A DNA stretch of 64,000 bases, taken from assembly GCF_021730395.1 (NCBI RefSeq), contig NC_069370.1, positions 66,853,501-66,917,500 on the forward strand, read 5' to 3'. The notes beneath the pieces were generated by a model. It had not been told where the DNA came from and did not search any database. It saw only the letters and a program-made list of their open reading frames with translations. The stretch comes from Mercenaria mercenaria (lineage: Eukaryota > Mollusca > Bivalvia > Venerida > Veneridae). Shown here piece by piece: positions 23,766 to 36,373 of the stretch. How positions within the stretch are numbered: the stretch's first letter is position 1; every line of letters starts with the position of its first letter. Made by a program: the position numbers and the translations under genes.

Positions 23766-26049
23766 TTACACGGAATTGAAGAACGCTACTTCTCCCATCA
23801 TGCTTTCCCCATAGACCTGCAGTGCTTTCTCTTTAGTTATTGTCCCGTTTGCAAATGCTTCGTTAATAACCTGTTCATATGTCGTGTACCCAGTATAGCT
23901 TGGATTTAAATTTTCCTGAACCCATTTGTTATAGATACCAAACTTTCCCTGAAAATGAAGATAAAACAATGATATGAAAGAATCTTCTGGATGTAAATAC
24001 TTCTGGATGTACATTTTTATCTAACTTACAGTATAACATGTTCAAAGATGTTGAATAACTATGTTTTAACACTTAGTGAGATGCTATAAAGTTCGAGATC
24101 TTTGTATATATTTTAGGGAAACTAAATTACCTAAGATATCAATTTTAGATTTTTTTTTCATAATTCCATTTTATCTCAGAGTATTGTTGACTGCATTCCC
24201 TGTTTGATATTTGTCTTTGTTGTTTTTGTTTATTTTTTGGTTAGAGCTATATAGGAAAACGATTGTAGAAAAAGACTCTTGTTTTAGAAATTGTGGTTGT
24301 AGTACAAGTGGCGAAGTATACTTACTGAATCTGCCCCAATTTGTTGGCCGAGCCATGGCCAGAGTCTAGCACATGGTATCAATGCAGTAACAAGGTAGTT
24401 ACCATCCATTGTCATGGCAACATCAACAAGGTGATTCACGTAATTTTGACAGGCACTTCCTAGATGGATTCCATTGGGATCGTTGATATGCCATGCTTTA
24501 AATGCCTTCTTGTATTCTCTAAATGACAAATTAAAGGGAAAAGCAATTTTGTTTTAGTGTTAAATCAATCTGCAGGGATTTCTTCAATCATTTAAAGAAG
24601 TGAAGGCATTTTCAAAATCGACTTAAAAATAAGAAAGTTATGAGCATTTGAATATTTGATCAAAATAGCGGCCATTTTGTTTCCATGGCAACAAAAAAAA
24701 ACAAAATGGCAGATTTATTAAATTTCTAGACACATATCTGAATTGTATTTACTTATTTCTGTAAAATATTTTTTCTATTTTTTCCAGCTATAATGAAAGA
24801 AATTACCATGTTTTACATCTTACACTCAAGAAACATATGAAATTAATCCATTTAAAAGGCTAATTGCTAAATAAAGAATTCAGCAGTGTGTAAATGACGT
24901 CATAAACACACAAAATGGCTGCCTCCATGGTCAGCATTTTTTCTATATTTCAAACTGCCATATCTTTTTCAATATTGGTCTGATTTTAAAAATTCTTTCA
25001 GCGTTATGGAAGATTTGAGGAAAATATAATAACACTGAATTCAAGTACGGAGAGATCTTTTACGGCAAACAAGAAATTTAAATTCCACAAGGGTTTAAAG
25101 TTTATGTTAAAAACAGGCACATCAGACATCAGCTATCCAAATTGAAAATAGATATAATCACATGGTTAAAAACTCACCAAAGACCATAAAGGCAAGCAAT
25201 AATACATAATGGAGTGAACTATAATTATTTTCTAGTATTGTAATCTAACCTTTGGCAAATACATCAAAAAAAAAAAAAACAAATGTTTTAACAAGAAATG
25301 GGTACATTATATGTTCATAACAAAAAATGTGATAGCCACATATAGATAAAAGTATTATGAGCCTTTAATGACTTCTGTTATTGCAGTAAATAAAATCTGT
25401 CATTCGACTTAAGACTGACTTATCAGAACAATTTTTATCTTTGTAGTACTTACACATCGTGACTTTTTGATTTGTTTTGTAAAAACTGTTTAAGAGCTGT
25501 ATCAGTTGTTCTGACGGCTGCAATGTCAATGCTTTCCTTGAACCAGTAAACATACACTGCATCCTGGACATTGTAGGCCCCTGTGTTTGTTTGGAAGAAA
25601 ACTCATAATGTTATTAAGACGTTAGAAGGCGTTTTGGTTATCAAAACTTATTTAATTTTTCTCTGTACGACACGGCACCTATCTGTCCTCGTATTTATAC
25701 GAAAGACATAATAAACTTCGTATCGGTTTCAATCGATACAGTATTGCCGTATTGCACGGGAGAATTGTACATAACGTGGATAAATACGTAACTGTAGTAA
25801 AGACTTTAAGTAATATGTATGTTCGGCAAATAACTGATTCGAGCGTATTATGAATAATTTCAAGTTTATACCAAACTCAGTTGGATCGAGTGACACAGCC
25901 CTGATTCCCTGTATGTAGTTAGAAACTAGTGCTTCCTGATGGTACTTTGCTGTCTGTTTCCACAGGTAATCTGACAATTCCTCCCCAACAACTCCATTCT
26001 CCAGGAAAGCAAAAAGTACCACCAGAATTGCTGCCGAATAGTTCATCAT
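23766..26049 (-). CDS. secreted TenA/THI-4 (thiaminase II-like) family protein
   Basis: Four exons, 26049-25872, 25580-25454, 24518-24326 and 23948-23766, join in phase with GT-AG borders to 226 codons plus TAA, close to bacterial TenA length. Residues 1-22 (MMNYSAAILVVLFAFLENGV) look like a signal peptide, so secretion is expected. Compared from memory with B. subtilis TenA, the catalytic positions line up: Asp44 with D66 (NVQDAVYVYW), Tyr112 with Y128 (QNYVNHL), the nucleophile Cys135 with C151 (TALIPCARLW), Glu205 with E219 and Phe208 with F222 (MMGEVAFFNSV). Tyr139 is replaced by W155. Bacterial TenA cleaves thiamine or its degradation product aminopyrimidine; the substrate here is unknown. 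It belongs to the haem-oxygenase-like all-alpha fold. The start is the first of two tandem ATGs. An alternative reading is a non-catalytic PqqC/TenA relative, but the retained residues argue against it. Confidence 0.85.
24595..25070 (+). repeat. dispersed ~430-bp repeat, copy 1 (in TenA-like intron 2)
   Basis: Shares long blocks, in the same order, with 37,905-38,310: 'gccattttgtttccatggca', 'attaccatgttttacatctt', 'tttcaaactgccatatct' and 'attctttcagcgttatg'. It looks like a common interspersed repeat of unknown class. It sits inside the intron between exons 2 and 3 of the TenA-like gene, in antisense orientation to the gene if copy 2 defines plus. Confidence 0.75.
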
Positions 26050-26059
26050 ACTGTTTCAA

Positions 26060-27140
26060 ACACACGCTATACTGAAGATATGAAAAGTTGTTTTAGTTCA
26101 GATACTTCTGTTATAAGAGACATTTTACAGGAGGAAATTGAACATACTATAATGTATAAATGATTGTGTCTATCTGATTTTATGAATTATTTTCACCCAT
26201 TATCCAGTTATACAACTGACATTGATGTTGGTTACATTAATGGCTAAAATCTGTTGTATATAATTGTATTTTGTAAACATGACGGCAATTATCCAGTTAA
26301 CTAAATAAGGACAAAATCATTATTTAAATATTTAGATGTCACATACCTCGTATCTTTTTGTTAGTCCGTTTTCCTTTTGGGCCAGTCTTGACCCTAAACT
26401 GACTTTTGTCTAAGTTGCAATGTCTTAAAAATAAGATGCATTTACAACAAACGTATTTCCGGGTTTTAAAATAACGACATCATGTGAACTTAAATCACGA
26501 GTTATATAAGAGAACAGTTCCTACTTTTACTGAAACTGAAAGTAGAAATATCACGAGTTATATCGGAGAACAAGCAGAGGTATTTCCTGCTTTTGCGCAA
26601 TATTCAAGTGTATGTTTCCGTTAGACAATGACAAATAAGTATATACTATATGTTCTTAATTTTGTTGTATTTACGCGTACACTAATTGCTTTAATTTGAA
26701 CTGTCATATTTCATTGTTGTTGTTGTTGTTGTGTTTTTTTTTTGTTGTTTTTTTTTTAAATAAAATTCTAATTGTTTTTGACAAGTTACACCAGTCAAAT
26801 ATTTTGTTATGTTTATGACAACTCGAAAAAAATCAGTTCTCAAGGTCTACAACCTGTTTTCCTTCCCATGTGTATTATCTAAACACAATATATTGAGGAT
26901 AAATCTACTGGTAAAAAGGGTGTTACTCCTCAATGTTGCAACTTAACAGGCTTTGTATTTACGTGAAAATGGCATTTAAAGTAGAACAAAATTTTATCTT
27001 GAATAAACCTAGAAAACATAAATAGATAAATAAATATTGATTGCACACACTTGTTTGCAACAATACGGTTAACTTTATTTGTCTTGAGTTTAAAGTCACA
27101 TCAAAGCAGTAATGGCGATACCTCAAACAGAAAAGACAGA
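26060..27140. other. upstream region of the TenA-like gene, no gene seen
   Basis: This should hold the promoter of the minus-strand gene ending at 26,049, but I see no clear TATA box. A (GTT)n tract followed by T-runs lies at 26,713-26,757. Nothing else is recognisable. Confidence 0.4.
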
Positions 27141-27144
27141 GAAT

Positions 27145-27770
27145 TTTACATCACAAGTCCTTTCGTCTGTCTGGTTTGTCGTTGCAAACGTCCTTACTAC
27201 AGCATATTTCAAACAAATCCTGTCATGGTAAAATTTAAAAAATCATAAATGATTGTACTTATACCCCTATTCCATCCACCCTTCCCCCAAAACGTCATAG
27301 ATCGGAGACCATTGTATGTAAACAGATTCTTTAAATACTTGGTAGAAATTTAGGAAGATTCAGATTTGTACACACTTTCAGCCAGCCTCCATCTCTTACC
27401 AGCCATCCTTAGCTAGGAGTGGTTTACTTCGATAAATAATTTTTCCTTTTATGGGAGCAATTCAGCCAAATTTGGGAGGAAACATGCGGCCATTGAAATA
27501 TTTCAAAGTTTTATAAATGATTACCCTGACCTCCATGGAGACCATTATAAGCATTTTTTTGTAATAACAATTTTCCTTGTCTGGGTTACACTAAATATGT
27601 AGTGGGTTGTCATTAGAATAGAGTCATACTGCCCCTATGTTGTGAAAACGTTTATTATTAGAAAACATATTGAAATATATAATGACAAATTCTCTGTTTT
27701 TCATAGCATAAATCGTTACGCATATCCTTTGTTAACTAGAAGAGACGTAAATAAATTTATTTACTAAACA
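27145..27770 (+). repeat. dispersed repeat, copy 1; ends in a LINE-like 3' terminus
   Basis: Blocks 'ctgtctggtttgtcgttg', 'gacaaatcctg'-like text and 'gagtcatactgcccct' recur in the same order at 34,645-34,995. The segment closes with 'gaagagacgtaaataaa' (27,739-27,755), identical to the sequence just before the tail of the LINE at 23,455-23,471. It is probably old LINE 3' UTR; the exact limits are uncertain. Confidence 0.5.
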
Positions 27771-27827
27771 TTGATACACAATAAAGTATGGTGGCTAATT
27801 TCTGCCATTTCGTGTTTTCTGTGTTTG

Positions 27828-28875
27828 TGTCTGCGAGGCGTAATGTCGAAGTAACAAACACACGAAAGGTCGAATAATGCTTATTTGTTGTGTGTTCGCC
27901 TTTCGACTTTCGAGGCGAATACACGAAGTAACGAAACATTCAAGGTGAAATAACGAAATTTCAGAGGCGAACGCATGAACTTTTGTATTAATCACTTTTC
28001 GTCTCGGCGGGTATTAAAACTTCGTTATTTCGCCTTCAATGTTTCGTTACTTCGTGTATTCGCCTCGTAAGTCGAAAGGCGAACACACGACAAATTAGCA
28101 GTTTACGACCCGCTGACACGAACACACGCCAAATGTGCAATTTCGTCCTTTCGTGTATTCGCCTTCCGGTAGGCATGCACATAACAATTAGACATATGCT
28201 GCTGAAACGAATATACTATCTAAATAATGTGTTTTACCATTTATAAAATAATATTTGTTCGAAAACGAAAGATAATCATTTATTTTCCATAAAATATGTC
28301 ATTATGTAGATATTATATCACTAGTATTAAATTTGTACATACATAAAGCTTCTGTCAGTTTTACGGGGCATATCATTACGCCGACCTGAACTTTGAATGC
28401 TATCTAGATAATGTGTTTTACCATTAATACAAAATACCTTCTCAAATATGATGTCACTCTTCAAGTATTTCAGTTCTGGTATTAAATTCATATATGCATT
28501 ACGCCCCATTTTGCGCCATTATAGTGTATTAAGGCAGACCCTACACGAAACATTTGTCGTGTGTTCGTGTCGGCGGGTCGAAGTAACGAAAGGTCGAAAA
28601 CAGCTCAATTTTCGTGCGTTCGCCTTTCGCCTTCCGAGGCGAATACACGAAGTAACGAAACATTGAAGGCGAATTAACGAAGTTTTAATACCCGCCGAGA
28701 CGAAAAGTGATTAATACAAAAGTTCATGTGTTCGCCTCTGAACTTTCGTTATTTCGCCTTCAATGTTTTCGTTACTTCGTGTATTCGCCTCGAAAGTCGA
28801 AAGGCGAACACACAACAAATAAGCATTATTCGACCTTTCGTGTGTTTGTTACTTCGACATTACGCCTCGCAGACA
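27828..28875. mobile_element. nested palindromic element, ~330-bp inverted arms
   Basis: The left arm (27,828 to about 28,165) and the right arm (about 28,540-28,875) are highly similar in reverse complement, starting TGTCTGCGAGGCG and ending CGCCTCGCAGACA. Each arm is itself palindromic around 'tctcggcgggtattaaaac': the module 'cgaggcgaatacacgaagta' ... 'gaaacattgaaggcgaaata' occurs twice per arm in opposite senses, four times overall. The roughly 370-bp centre contains a diverged direct duplication ('aataatgtgttttaccatt' near 28,220; 'gataatgtgttttaccatt' near 28,405). It is non-coding, consistent with a non-autonomous foldback DNA transposon. No clear target duplication was found. Confidence 0.8.
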
Positions 28876-29394
28876 AAGTAAAGTAAAACATTTGATTCAG
28901 TATGTTTCCAAGAAAGTCAAAATATTTGATCCAAATTTTAAATTAAATAGACTAAGTATGTGTGTACTTTTAGAATCTGGTAAAAATGACAGTTAAATGG
29001 ACATTGTATTTCTAGAATTAAAGCGATATGTATTTTTGTGTAAAACAACAAAAAATCTTACTTACTACAGAGGGTGTAAAAAGTAGTCTAAGCTTGGCTT
29101 CGAAAATTCAAAGCTCAGTTAATACCAATGGAATGACAGAGATAGGTGGGCAATTGTTAGATATATTAAACAAAACTATATTTAGTCCCATACATGTACT
29201 GGGTTCAAAGAATGCATGAATTTTTCTGTAATTTTTATGTTAATTTTTCATATTTAGAGCTATAAAAATACAGGTCCCTAAATACTGTAGTTGCTTACTT
29301 TTCAATTTTTTTATTTATCAAAATGTACATACTAAACTAGTATTATAAACCCTTTACTTTGATTCGAAAAATTCAGTATTTTTGTCGAGCTCGC

Positions 29395-29812
29395 TTGCGG
29401 TGAGCTCGACTTAGTCGTCACTTTAGGCGGGTCGGTCTATGTGCGTGCGTGCGTGAGTGCGTGTGTGTGTGTGTGTGTCAGTCCGATTTTGTTCATACCA
29501 TAACATTGACATGCATGGATCAATCTTATTCATATTTGGCAGAAATATTTACCTCAATAAGAAGGAGTGTCATGCGCAAACCCCATGTTCCTATCTTAAA
29601 GGTCAAGGTCACAGTTAGAGGTCAAATTTCAAATTGAAGTTTGTCCGGAGCATTTCTTCTTCATGCATGGTGGGATTTTGATGTAACTTGGCATAAATGT
29701 TCACCATTATGAGACGGAGTGTCATGCGCAAGAACCAGGTCCCTAGGTATAAGGTCAAGGTCAAACTTAGACAGCAGGCGGCTCGACATTTTGCCCGTGG
29801 GCATACTTGTTA
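29395..29812. repeat. 'ggtcaaggtcac' dispersed repeat with (GT)n
   Basis: Begins in the hairpin-like 'tcgagctcgcttgcggtgag', passes through a (TGCG)n/(GT)n tract at 29,440-29,478, then holds two diverged units of about 130 bp. Each unit has 'ggagtgtcatgcgcaa' followed by 'aaggtcaaggtca'. It closes near 'ggcggctcgacattttgccc', which mirrors the start. I recognise this style from bivalve genomes. The 62-codon open frame inside it is not a gene. Confidence 0.65.
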
Positions 29813-29879
29813 AAGTCTATAAGGTTTATACATGAAATACATTAAGAAAAACTAAAAAATATAAGATTTTATTATGCAT

Positions 29880-30660
29880 ATGAATGTTGCTTTTTGTTTT
29901 GTAAGGCCAATGGTGGATGGCTCTCCGATCCCCAGGAAGCCAGATGGACGTGGGAAATAAATGGGGTTATCCATTTTGGGCCCGAAGCTAAACAAAAACT
30001 CCATTTATCTTTACACGTTGAAGGTGTTATAGTTTCAATATCCCCATATTGACACAATAATTATGTGAGGGCTAAAGGTGACAAAGAGAGCAAAACTCCA
30101 AGCAAGAAGCGCAAAAATAACAGGAGATCACTCCAACAAGTAGGCCAAAAGGTGTCACGTCGGATAGTAATTAATACGAATTACACATCGGTGCAGACTG
30201 TAGGTTAGGGACATAGCTACCTAAATAATTATAGCAAAGTGCCAGGCATGTCAGACTTTTTTATGCCTCAAAACAGCAGTTGTTACAGGTATAATTACGC
30301 GGGAAATGCATCGTCGAAAATGTCCAGCAACAGACAAACATTTCATGTACTGAATAACAAACACAATATTGTTGCGCGTCAGAGGCACAGGGAGCGGGCG
30401 GTATCGAGCGGAGTGGCAATGGTCCCCTCAGACTGTCTCAAGTCTGGCTCCTCCAGTATCCCCTGGAAGGGATCCGTAATACCCTTGGAGTTTTTTATTT
30501 TGTAATCAAAATATTTGCCTAATGTCTGCAACAACACTAGTACAGTCCACCACGGAGAAATTCCAGTATTAAGGTCTCATACAACATCCGCTTTAGTCTG
30601 CATTCAGCTCCTACGCCATAACCTCCATGTTCCTATTCATCAGCCTGTTTAGAAGTGGAC
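29880..30660. other. GC-richer unassigned stretch
   Basis: Noticeably richer in GC than its surroundings, with short open frames on both strands (up to 88 codons at 30,239-30,505) but no recognisable domain. The phrase 'cagactgtctcaagtctggc' forms a small hairpin. It may be a piece of a mobile element. I assign no function. Confidence 0.3.
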
Positions 30661-31838
30661 TTAAGTTATAGACAAAGAACAAATGTTTTATTTAGGGGAT
30701 AGAGGGTGGATGGGATAGTTGGGGTTAACCTATTACTAACAGCGTTGCTGCATTGCAACAAAAACACCACAGCAAAAGTGCAGCACAACAGCCTCAAATG
30801 CAAAAACCAATAAGAATACAAGTATTGTGACGATTATACACAGGACATTAAAAACGAAGGTATTTATATAAAGTAAACACCTTATTATTACGCTTTCTAC
30901 CGTTCATGTTAATTGTCTGAAAGGTATTAAGGTAACTAAATATGTCACCCAATTTATATTTCTCCTTTTCTAAACGATCTTACTACATTTATTTCTTAAA
31001 CGTTTTATGGTGTAAGGGTTTTGTATGGAAGTGTTAGCAGTACTCTTAGCGATGATGGCGCTTTGTTTGCAGAATTTGTAGAAGATTTGAAAATGACTTT
31101 GGAGGCAATGTCTAAATGCAGTTACATTTGGGGACCGCAAGTTACTGTCAGAAATAACACTGTAAAATTCTTGATATGTTAGGTATTTGAAATGTGCCAG
31201 TTTTTTCTATTTCAACAATGAAGCTCTTTAAAAAAAGTATTTTTAAAGGTAAAGTAAAGTTCCTTGTTTAAAGTGGGTAGTCGACGAAAGTCTGGAATGG
31301 ATGTAACAACTTATTTTCAGTCGAGCCCATGAAAAGTGTTTTCATATTATATTTATCTACCCAGCATCCAGTCTAGATCGATACCACTGAAAACAGCACC
31401 AAAATAAATATATCGCCCCGCTCTGAACAATAGTCGGAATATCATCCTCAAGCAGGAACCAATCCCGGACCGCTTGTGTCGTAGTCCAACTTGCTTGCCA
31501 CTGCACCACTGATACCCTACACTTACATTGGTGGACATTACTTCGTATCAGATATATAATGAGTCAGTTCTAAGTTTTGTTATCAAAATAAACGAACATG
31601 TTGACCAGGCCAGCAATATTTTTTTTTTTGAAAATTGACAGGTATAGATGACTATGACCTAATAAGATAATTGATGGTTTTGTGTGTTTTCTTTTTTTTT
31701 TCTTTTTTTGCCTTTCTATTTGATTTTTAAAAAATGGCTGTCCTATACTACAGCTTACAACTCGTTAACTGGAAAAAAAAGATTACTGTTTCAATCATCT
31801 GGCACAAATCAGGGCCATTCACATTATTTTCATATATA

Positions 31839-32075
31839 TGAGCCGCGCCATGAGAAAACCAACATAGTGGCTTTGCGGCCAGCATAGATCTAGACCAGCC
31901 TGCGCATCCGCGCAGTCTGGTCAGGATCCATGCTGTTCGCTTTTAAAGCCTATTGGAATTAGAGAAACCTTTAGCGAACAGCATGGATCCTGACCAGACT
32001 GCGCGGACCCGCAGGCTGGTCTAGATCCATGCTGGTCGCAAACCCACTATGTTGGTTTTCTCATGACACGGCTCA
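31839..32075. mobile_element. foldback MITE, copy 2
   Basis: A 237-bp palindrome, TGAGCCGCGCC ... GACACGGCTCA, of the same family as 9,841 and 59,501. It is flanked by TATATA on both sides, so the target duplication is probably within that AT run. Confidence 0.9.
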
Positions 32076-32597
32076 TATATATTAAGGATATGTCAATGAG
32101 CAAATATATTTATAGTTACATTTAAATACTTTTTGCTAACTACAGAAACCTCAAATACTAGTATTCCACTTGTAACAGCTCGAGTGTGGCACTTGTACAA
32201 GCAGATGTAACCGGACAGTTCATGGGTAACTCAACTGAAACACTAAAAAAACACCTTGCGCCAAACCATTCAAATGGTTTACCATGTATTTTAACCCAAA
32301 ATTCCAAATACAACTCCGACAGATCTGTGAAATGATGCAAGGCTTTCACCTAAAGTTGTATATTTCGCGAAATAAATTGTATATTCTTAAACACTGCTAT
32401 GACTTTTTCGTTATTTGGATTCAGAAACAGTTGTCTGGAGACAGTAATCTCGTAAGCACAGTACCATACCACAGTAGAGGCGCGTGACCATTGTCGATAA
32501 GGTCTGACAGTTTAAAGATAACAAAACAAAGTTCGTTTATATCATATATAAGTACATGAGTTGACATTTAAGAGAGGATATAAAGGTTAAATCAAAA

Positions 32598-35500
32598 ATT
32601 GCAGCGGAGCATTATAAAGTCTTGTTGGATTCAGTTTGTAGACCAGGGATTAGCATAGAAGAATCCCAGAAAGGGTATACAGAAAGGGCTAGCACGTATG
32701 ATAAGGTTATTCTTTCTTATTACATATCAATATTACTTTAGCACATTTATTTAGTATTCTTTATATCTATATGCTCGCGTTTAAAATGCAAATATGCAAA
32801 GTTTAGATGTGCTAAAAATTAAAGAATCTCGCTTGAAAACTGACTGTTCTAAGGAATTGCAACTTACTTCCATGTAGATAATAAATTGCACACCTACAAG
32901 TTTAGGGTAAACTATTTATTTCATGTTTCAATGGGTGAAATATACATGTTGACAAGGGTCAATGCACACATTCGACAGTTAAGTGGACAGAATTGTATAA
33001 TTTTATAATTAGTATACTTTCTGGTACATGGAATCCATTTCTCAGGATATCTGAAATAAAACGAATTCTTTACAATATGAAAATGTTATTGTTAATCATA
33101 GATACAGTATTATACTCTTATTAAAATTTAAACAGTGTCCATATACATGTAGTCTAAGTTATGTTTTGTTTTATCTCATTATTATACAATTTTAATAATT
33201 AGAAATGTTTACAATAAAGTTCTAGCTACATTTAAAAATAATCTGCTTTACTTAATGACCATTTGTTCGAATATAATGTAAACGATGTAAGTATACTTTC
33301 ATGGACTGCTACCTAAGTTTCCCAAATGATGCATGTACACATTCAGTATGAAAGCGGCAACAAACTTGCAACAATACATTTAAATAATGTGCGAATCAAA
33401 GTCTGTTAATTTGTAAGCAATATAATTATAAATATGATCCAAACTGTAAATTCCAAAGGAACACCTCAGGCTTCAAAATTCACAGTTTATTACTTCTATC
33501 GTTAATTTTACACTACTGATTTATTTTACATGTCACATTAGGGTGGCATCTTCTGTCACAGAGCCGTTACAGAGCTGTTCAAATTCTCTTCACAAACTGT
33601 GTTTTGTGTTACATCTAGTTTTGTACTACAGCCACATTTAGCGAAACCTTTTCCATCACATAACGAACTGGATTCAACAGTATGTCTCAGAGAAATTTCG
33701 CTTTTAATTATATATTCACAGATGCTGGGAGTCATGAACATTTTTTCTGCCTTTTTGAATATTTTCAAATTAACCGACCAGCATAAATTATGTTTGTAAC
33801 CAGCATCTGAAAATGTTTAGATAATGTTTTAGCTATATGATGATTTTGCATGATATTTTCGTGTATAGTTACAAATTGTATCTAATAGCTGTAAATATTA
33901 TTTGCATTACAGGATTCTGAAAGGTATAAATATGATATTAACAGTATTAAAATAGCTTCGGTTCTTCAAGACCTTTTCAAGGAAAATCAACGAGAAAATA
34001 TTCGAATTCTTGATGTCGGGGCAGGTACAGGACTTGTTGCAAAAAAGGTAGCTACTATTTTGTGAAATGAAACTGAAAGAAACACTAACCATAACTCTAC
34101 CCTGAGCAATGATAAAGTAATATCCCTTTTCACATCTTTTTAAGAATAACTTTGGCTTTACTGATGAGAATTTAATATGACTGAAGATCTTGAGTCACAT
34201 TTACTGATAGTTCTAGTTTTTAAAATAAGGACTGCTTATATTTACTATCTAAATAAACTGTGTTTTCAGCATTACTTATACTTACTGTTAATAAAGATCT
34301 TTTCAGCATTGCTGTTACATACATTTAAACTAAATAAACATTGTGTTTTCAGCTAAAGATGTGTTCCTTTAAACATATAGATGCACTTGATCCATCGATA
34401 GACATGTTAAATGAGGCAAAGAAAAACAACCTATATGAAAACTACTTTGTCGAATTTATAACCGGATCACCGTCTTCTTTACCTGCCAGTGAGTATATTT
34501 GAAAACAATGCAACATCACGAAGCGAAATAATTTACAATGCTAAATATGACATACTTTTGCTATGTTCGATATACATGTATATAACAGAACAGATTTTAT
34601 AAGCTCACCTGGTACTGAAGGACCCTTGTGAATTATTTATGTTATTTTGCATCATAAGCCCTTTCGCCTGTCTGGTTTGTCGTTGGGAACGTTCTTACGT
34701 CAGCATTTCCTAGGGTAAATATCAGACAAATCCTGAAAAACTGAAAAAGATCATGAATGATTGTTTTTATGTAAACCAGTGCAGTTAAACATAAACGTTG
34801 ATACATTTAAATGAGCAAACATTATTTTGATTATTATTACTATAATAAACAAGAAGTCATTAAAGAAAAATATACAAAATAGATAAACACTTTCTTCTAA
34901 AAATAAAGTTATAGATTGGCCAAAAATACATTATGGTAACCTAGAGCAGGATAATATTGGGTTGCCATTAGAATAATTGAGTCATACTGCCCCTTTTTGT
35001 CTCCTGATTTCTGTGTATACTTACCTGCTATATATGACACCTTAGTCACAAAGCTTTGCTTCTTGATTTGTTTACCACTTTGGACTGACTGGACTGTCAG
35101 CCTTGGTTTCGCATACGACTGTCAACTTTGAGTTTTATCAGCTGTTAACCTTGTCTGCGTGTACCGCTGCAATATGTGTGTTAATGATTTAAAGCGAATG
35201 TTAACTGATAGATGTTTACTTTTATTTTAGATTCTTACGATGTTCTAACCGGAGGTGGAATCTACGCCACAGAGGCACATGTACCCACTGAGGCTTTGCA
35301 TAAAATGATAGACTTGTAAAACCAGGTTTTTTGTGTTCATTCTCTCTCATTAGAGTTGAGGCACTTGAAGTATTTAGTATCAGGCTATAAATGATAGGTA
35401 CTATTTGTTGATGTTACATCAGCATGACAATGAATTGGGCTTGTTATTGGTTTCAGCGTTAAAAGTGTCTATCGATGCCAATCAGTGGACATTTCGTAAA

Positions 35501-36373
35501 TTATATATGCAAGTAATACCAATAAAAGAAATTTACAAGCAAGTTACGCAGACATTTCTGTGTCATACCTGCGATTGAGTTTTTATCATTGACAATGTAC
35601 GTGGGGTATCGTTTATCATATACTTAAGAATTAATTCATCTTGGAAGTTTGAATAAAATTAAGTTCAATTAACAAATCAAAGTACGAATGATTGATAATA
35701 GAACACAATCTTATTTAAAGGGTTCGTGAATTGTCACTAGACTGGACGTTCTATTTACATACACATCCTCGAGGAGGTAGCGCCAATGATTGAAGAGAGT
35801 GACTCGGTGTCATAAGGCAAGTCGAATCTGCATAATAGATTTATGACATAATCGTATGAAATTCATGGAATGTATTTAATCGTTTATTCTTACACCTGTT
35901 ATTCAATAAAGTTTATTACTGGGATATATTCACTGTCTGTCTGCAACAATGGCGTATGTATGAGATATCTAAACACAGAAAAGTTCAGTTACTGGAGACG
36001 TCCATCTCTTTGCAAGATCGCCTATAGTACTTGAGCTTACTTGATACCACAGTGGGTTGTTGTATATAAAATCGTTTCCGATCTATAACATTCTTACAGC
36101 AGGTCGTGAGTGTAGTTCGATACAATTTCTCACATCAGCTTGATCGCGATCTATAAAATGATATACATTTGTTCTTTTGCAGGAGGTATTATCGTGTTGG
36201 CAAACAGCTACACCCTTATTAAGGCAAGTAAGAATTATGGTGATCTTGAGCCATTAATGGGAAGACTGGAAGCTGAGGGAAAATGGAAGAAAATGATACA
36301 TGACATATGGACATCTGAATCAGCTGGAAATACAACAATCGAGGGAGTAACGAGTTGTTACAGAGTCCTTTGA
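32598..36373 (+). pseudogene. METTL27-like methyltransferase, copy A (apparent young pseudogene)
   Basis: Five exons matching copy B one for one: 32598-32705, 33913-34047, 34353-34488, 35231-35325 and 36183-36373. SAM-binding motif I, ILDVGAGTGLVA, is in exon 2; HIDALDPS (acidic loop) is in exon 3; YDVLTGGGIYATEAHVP is in exon 4; the last exon ends ESAGNTTIEGVTSCYRVL. There are two defects. The codon aligned with B's start is ATT (32,598), with no ATG between it and the upstream in-frame TGA. Exon 4 is 95 bp instead of 96, one base missing near 35,312, which brings a TAA into frame (KMIDL*). All splice sites and the other exons are intact, so decay is recent. An unseen upstream exon could supply a start, but the frameshift would still truncate the protein before its last exon. 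An AATAAA lies at 36,544. Confidence 0.8.
34645..34995 (+). repeat. dispersed repeat, copy 2 (in intron 3 of copy A)
   Basis: Same block order as 27,145-27,640: 'ctgtctggtttgtcgttggg', 'cagacaaatcctg', 'gggttgccattagaataa' and 'gagtcatactgcccct'. It is inserted between exons 3 and 4 of methyltransferase copy A. Confidence 0.55.
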
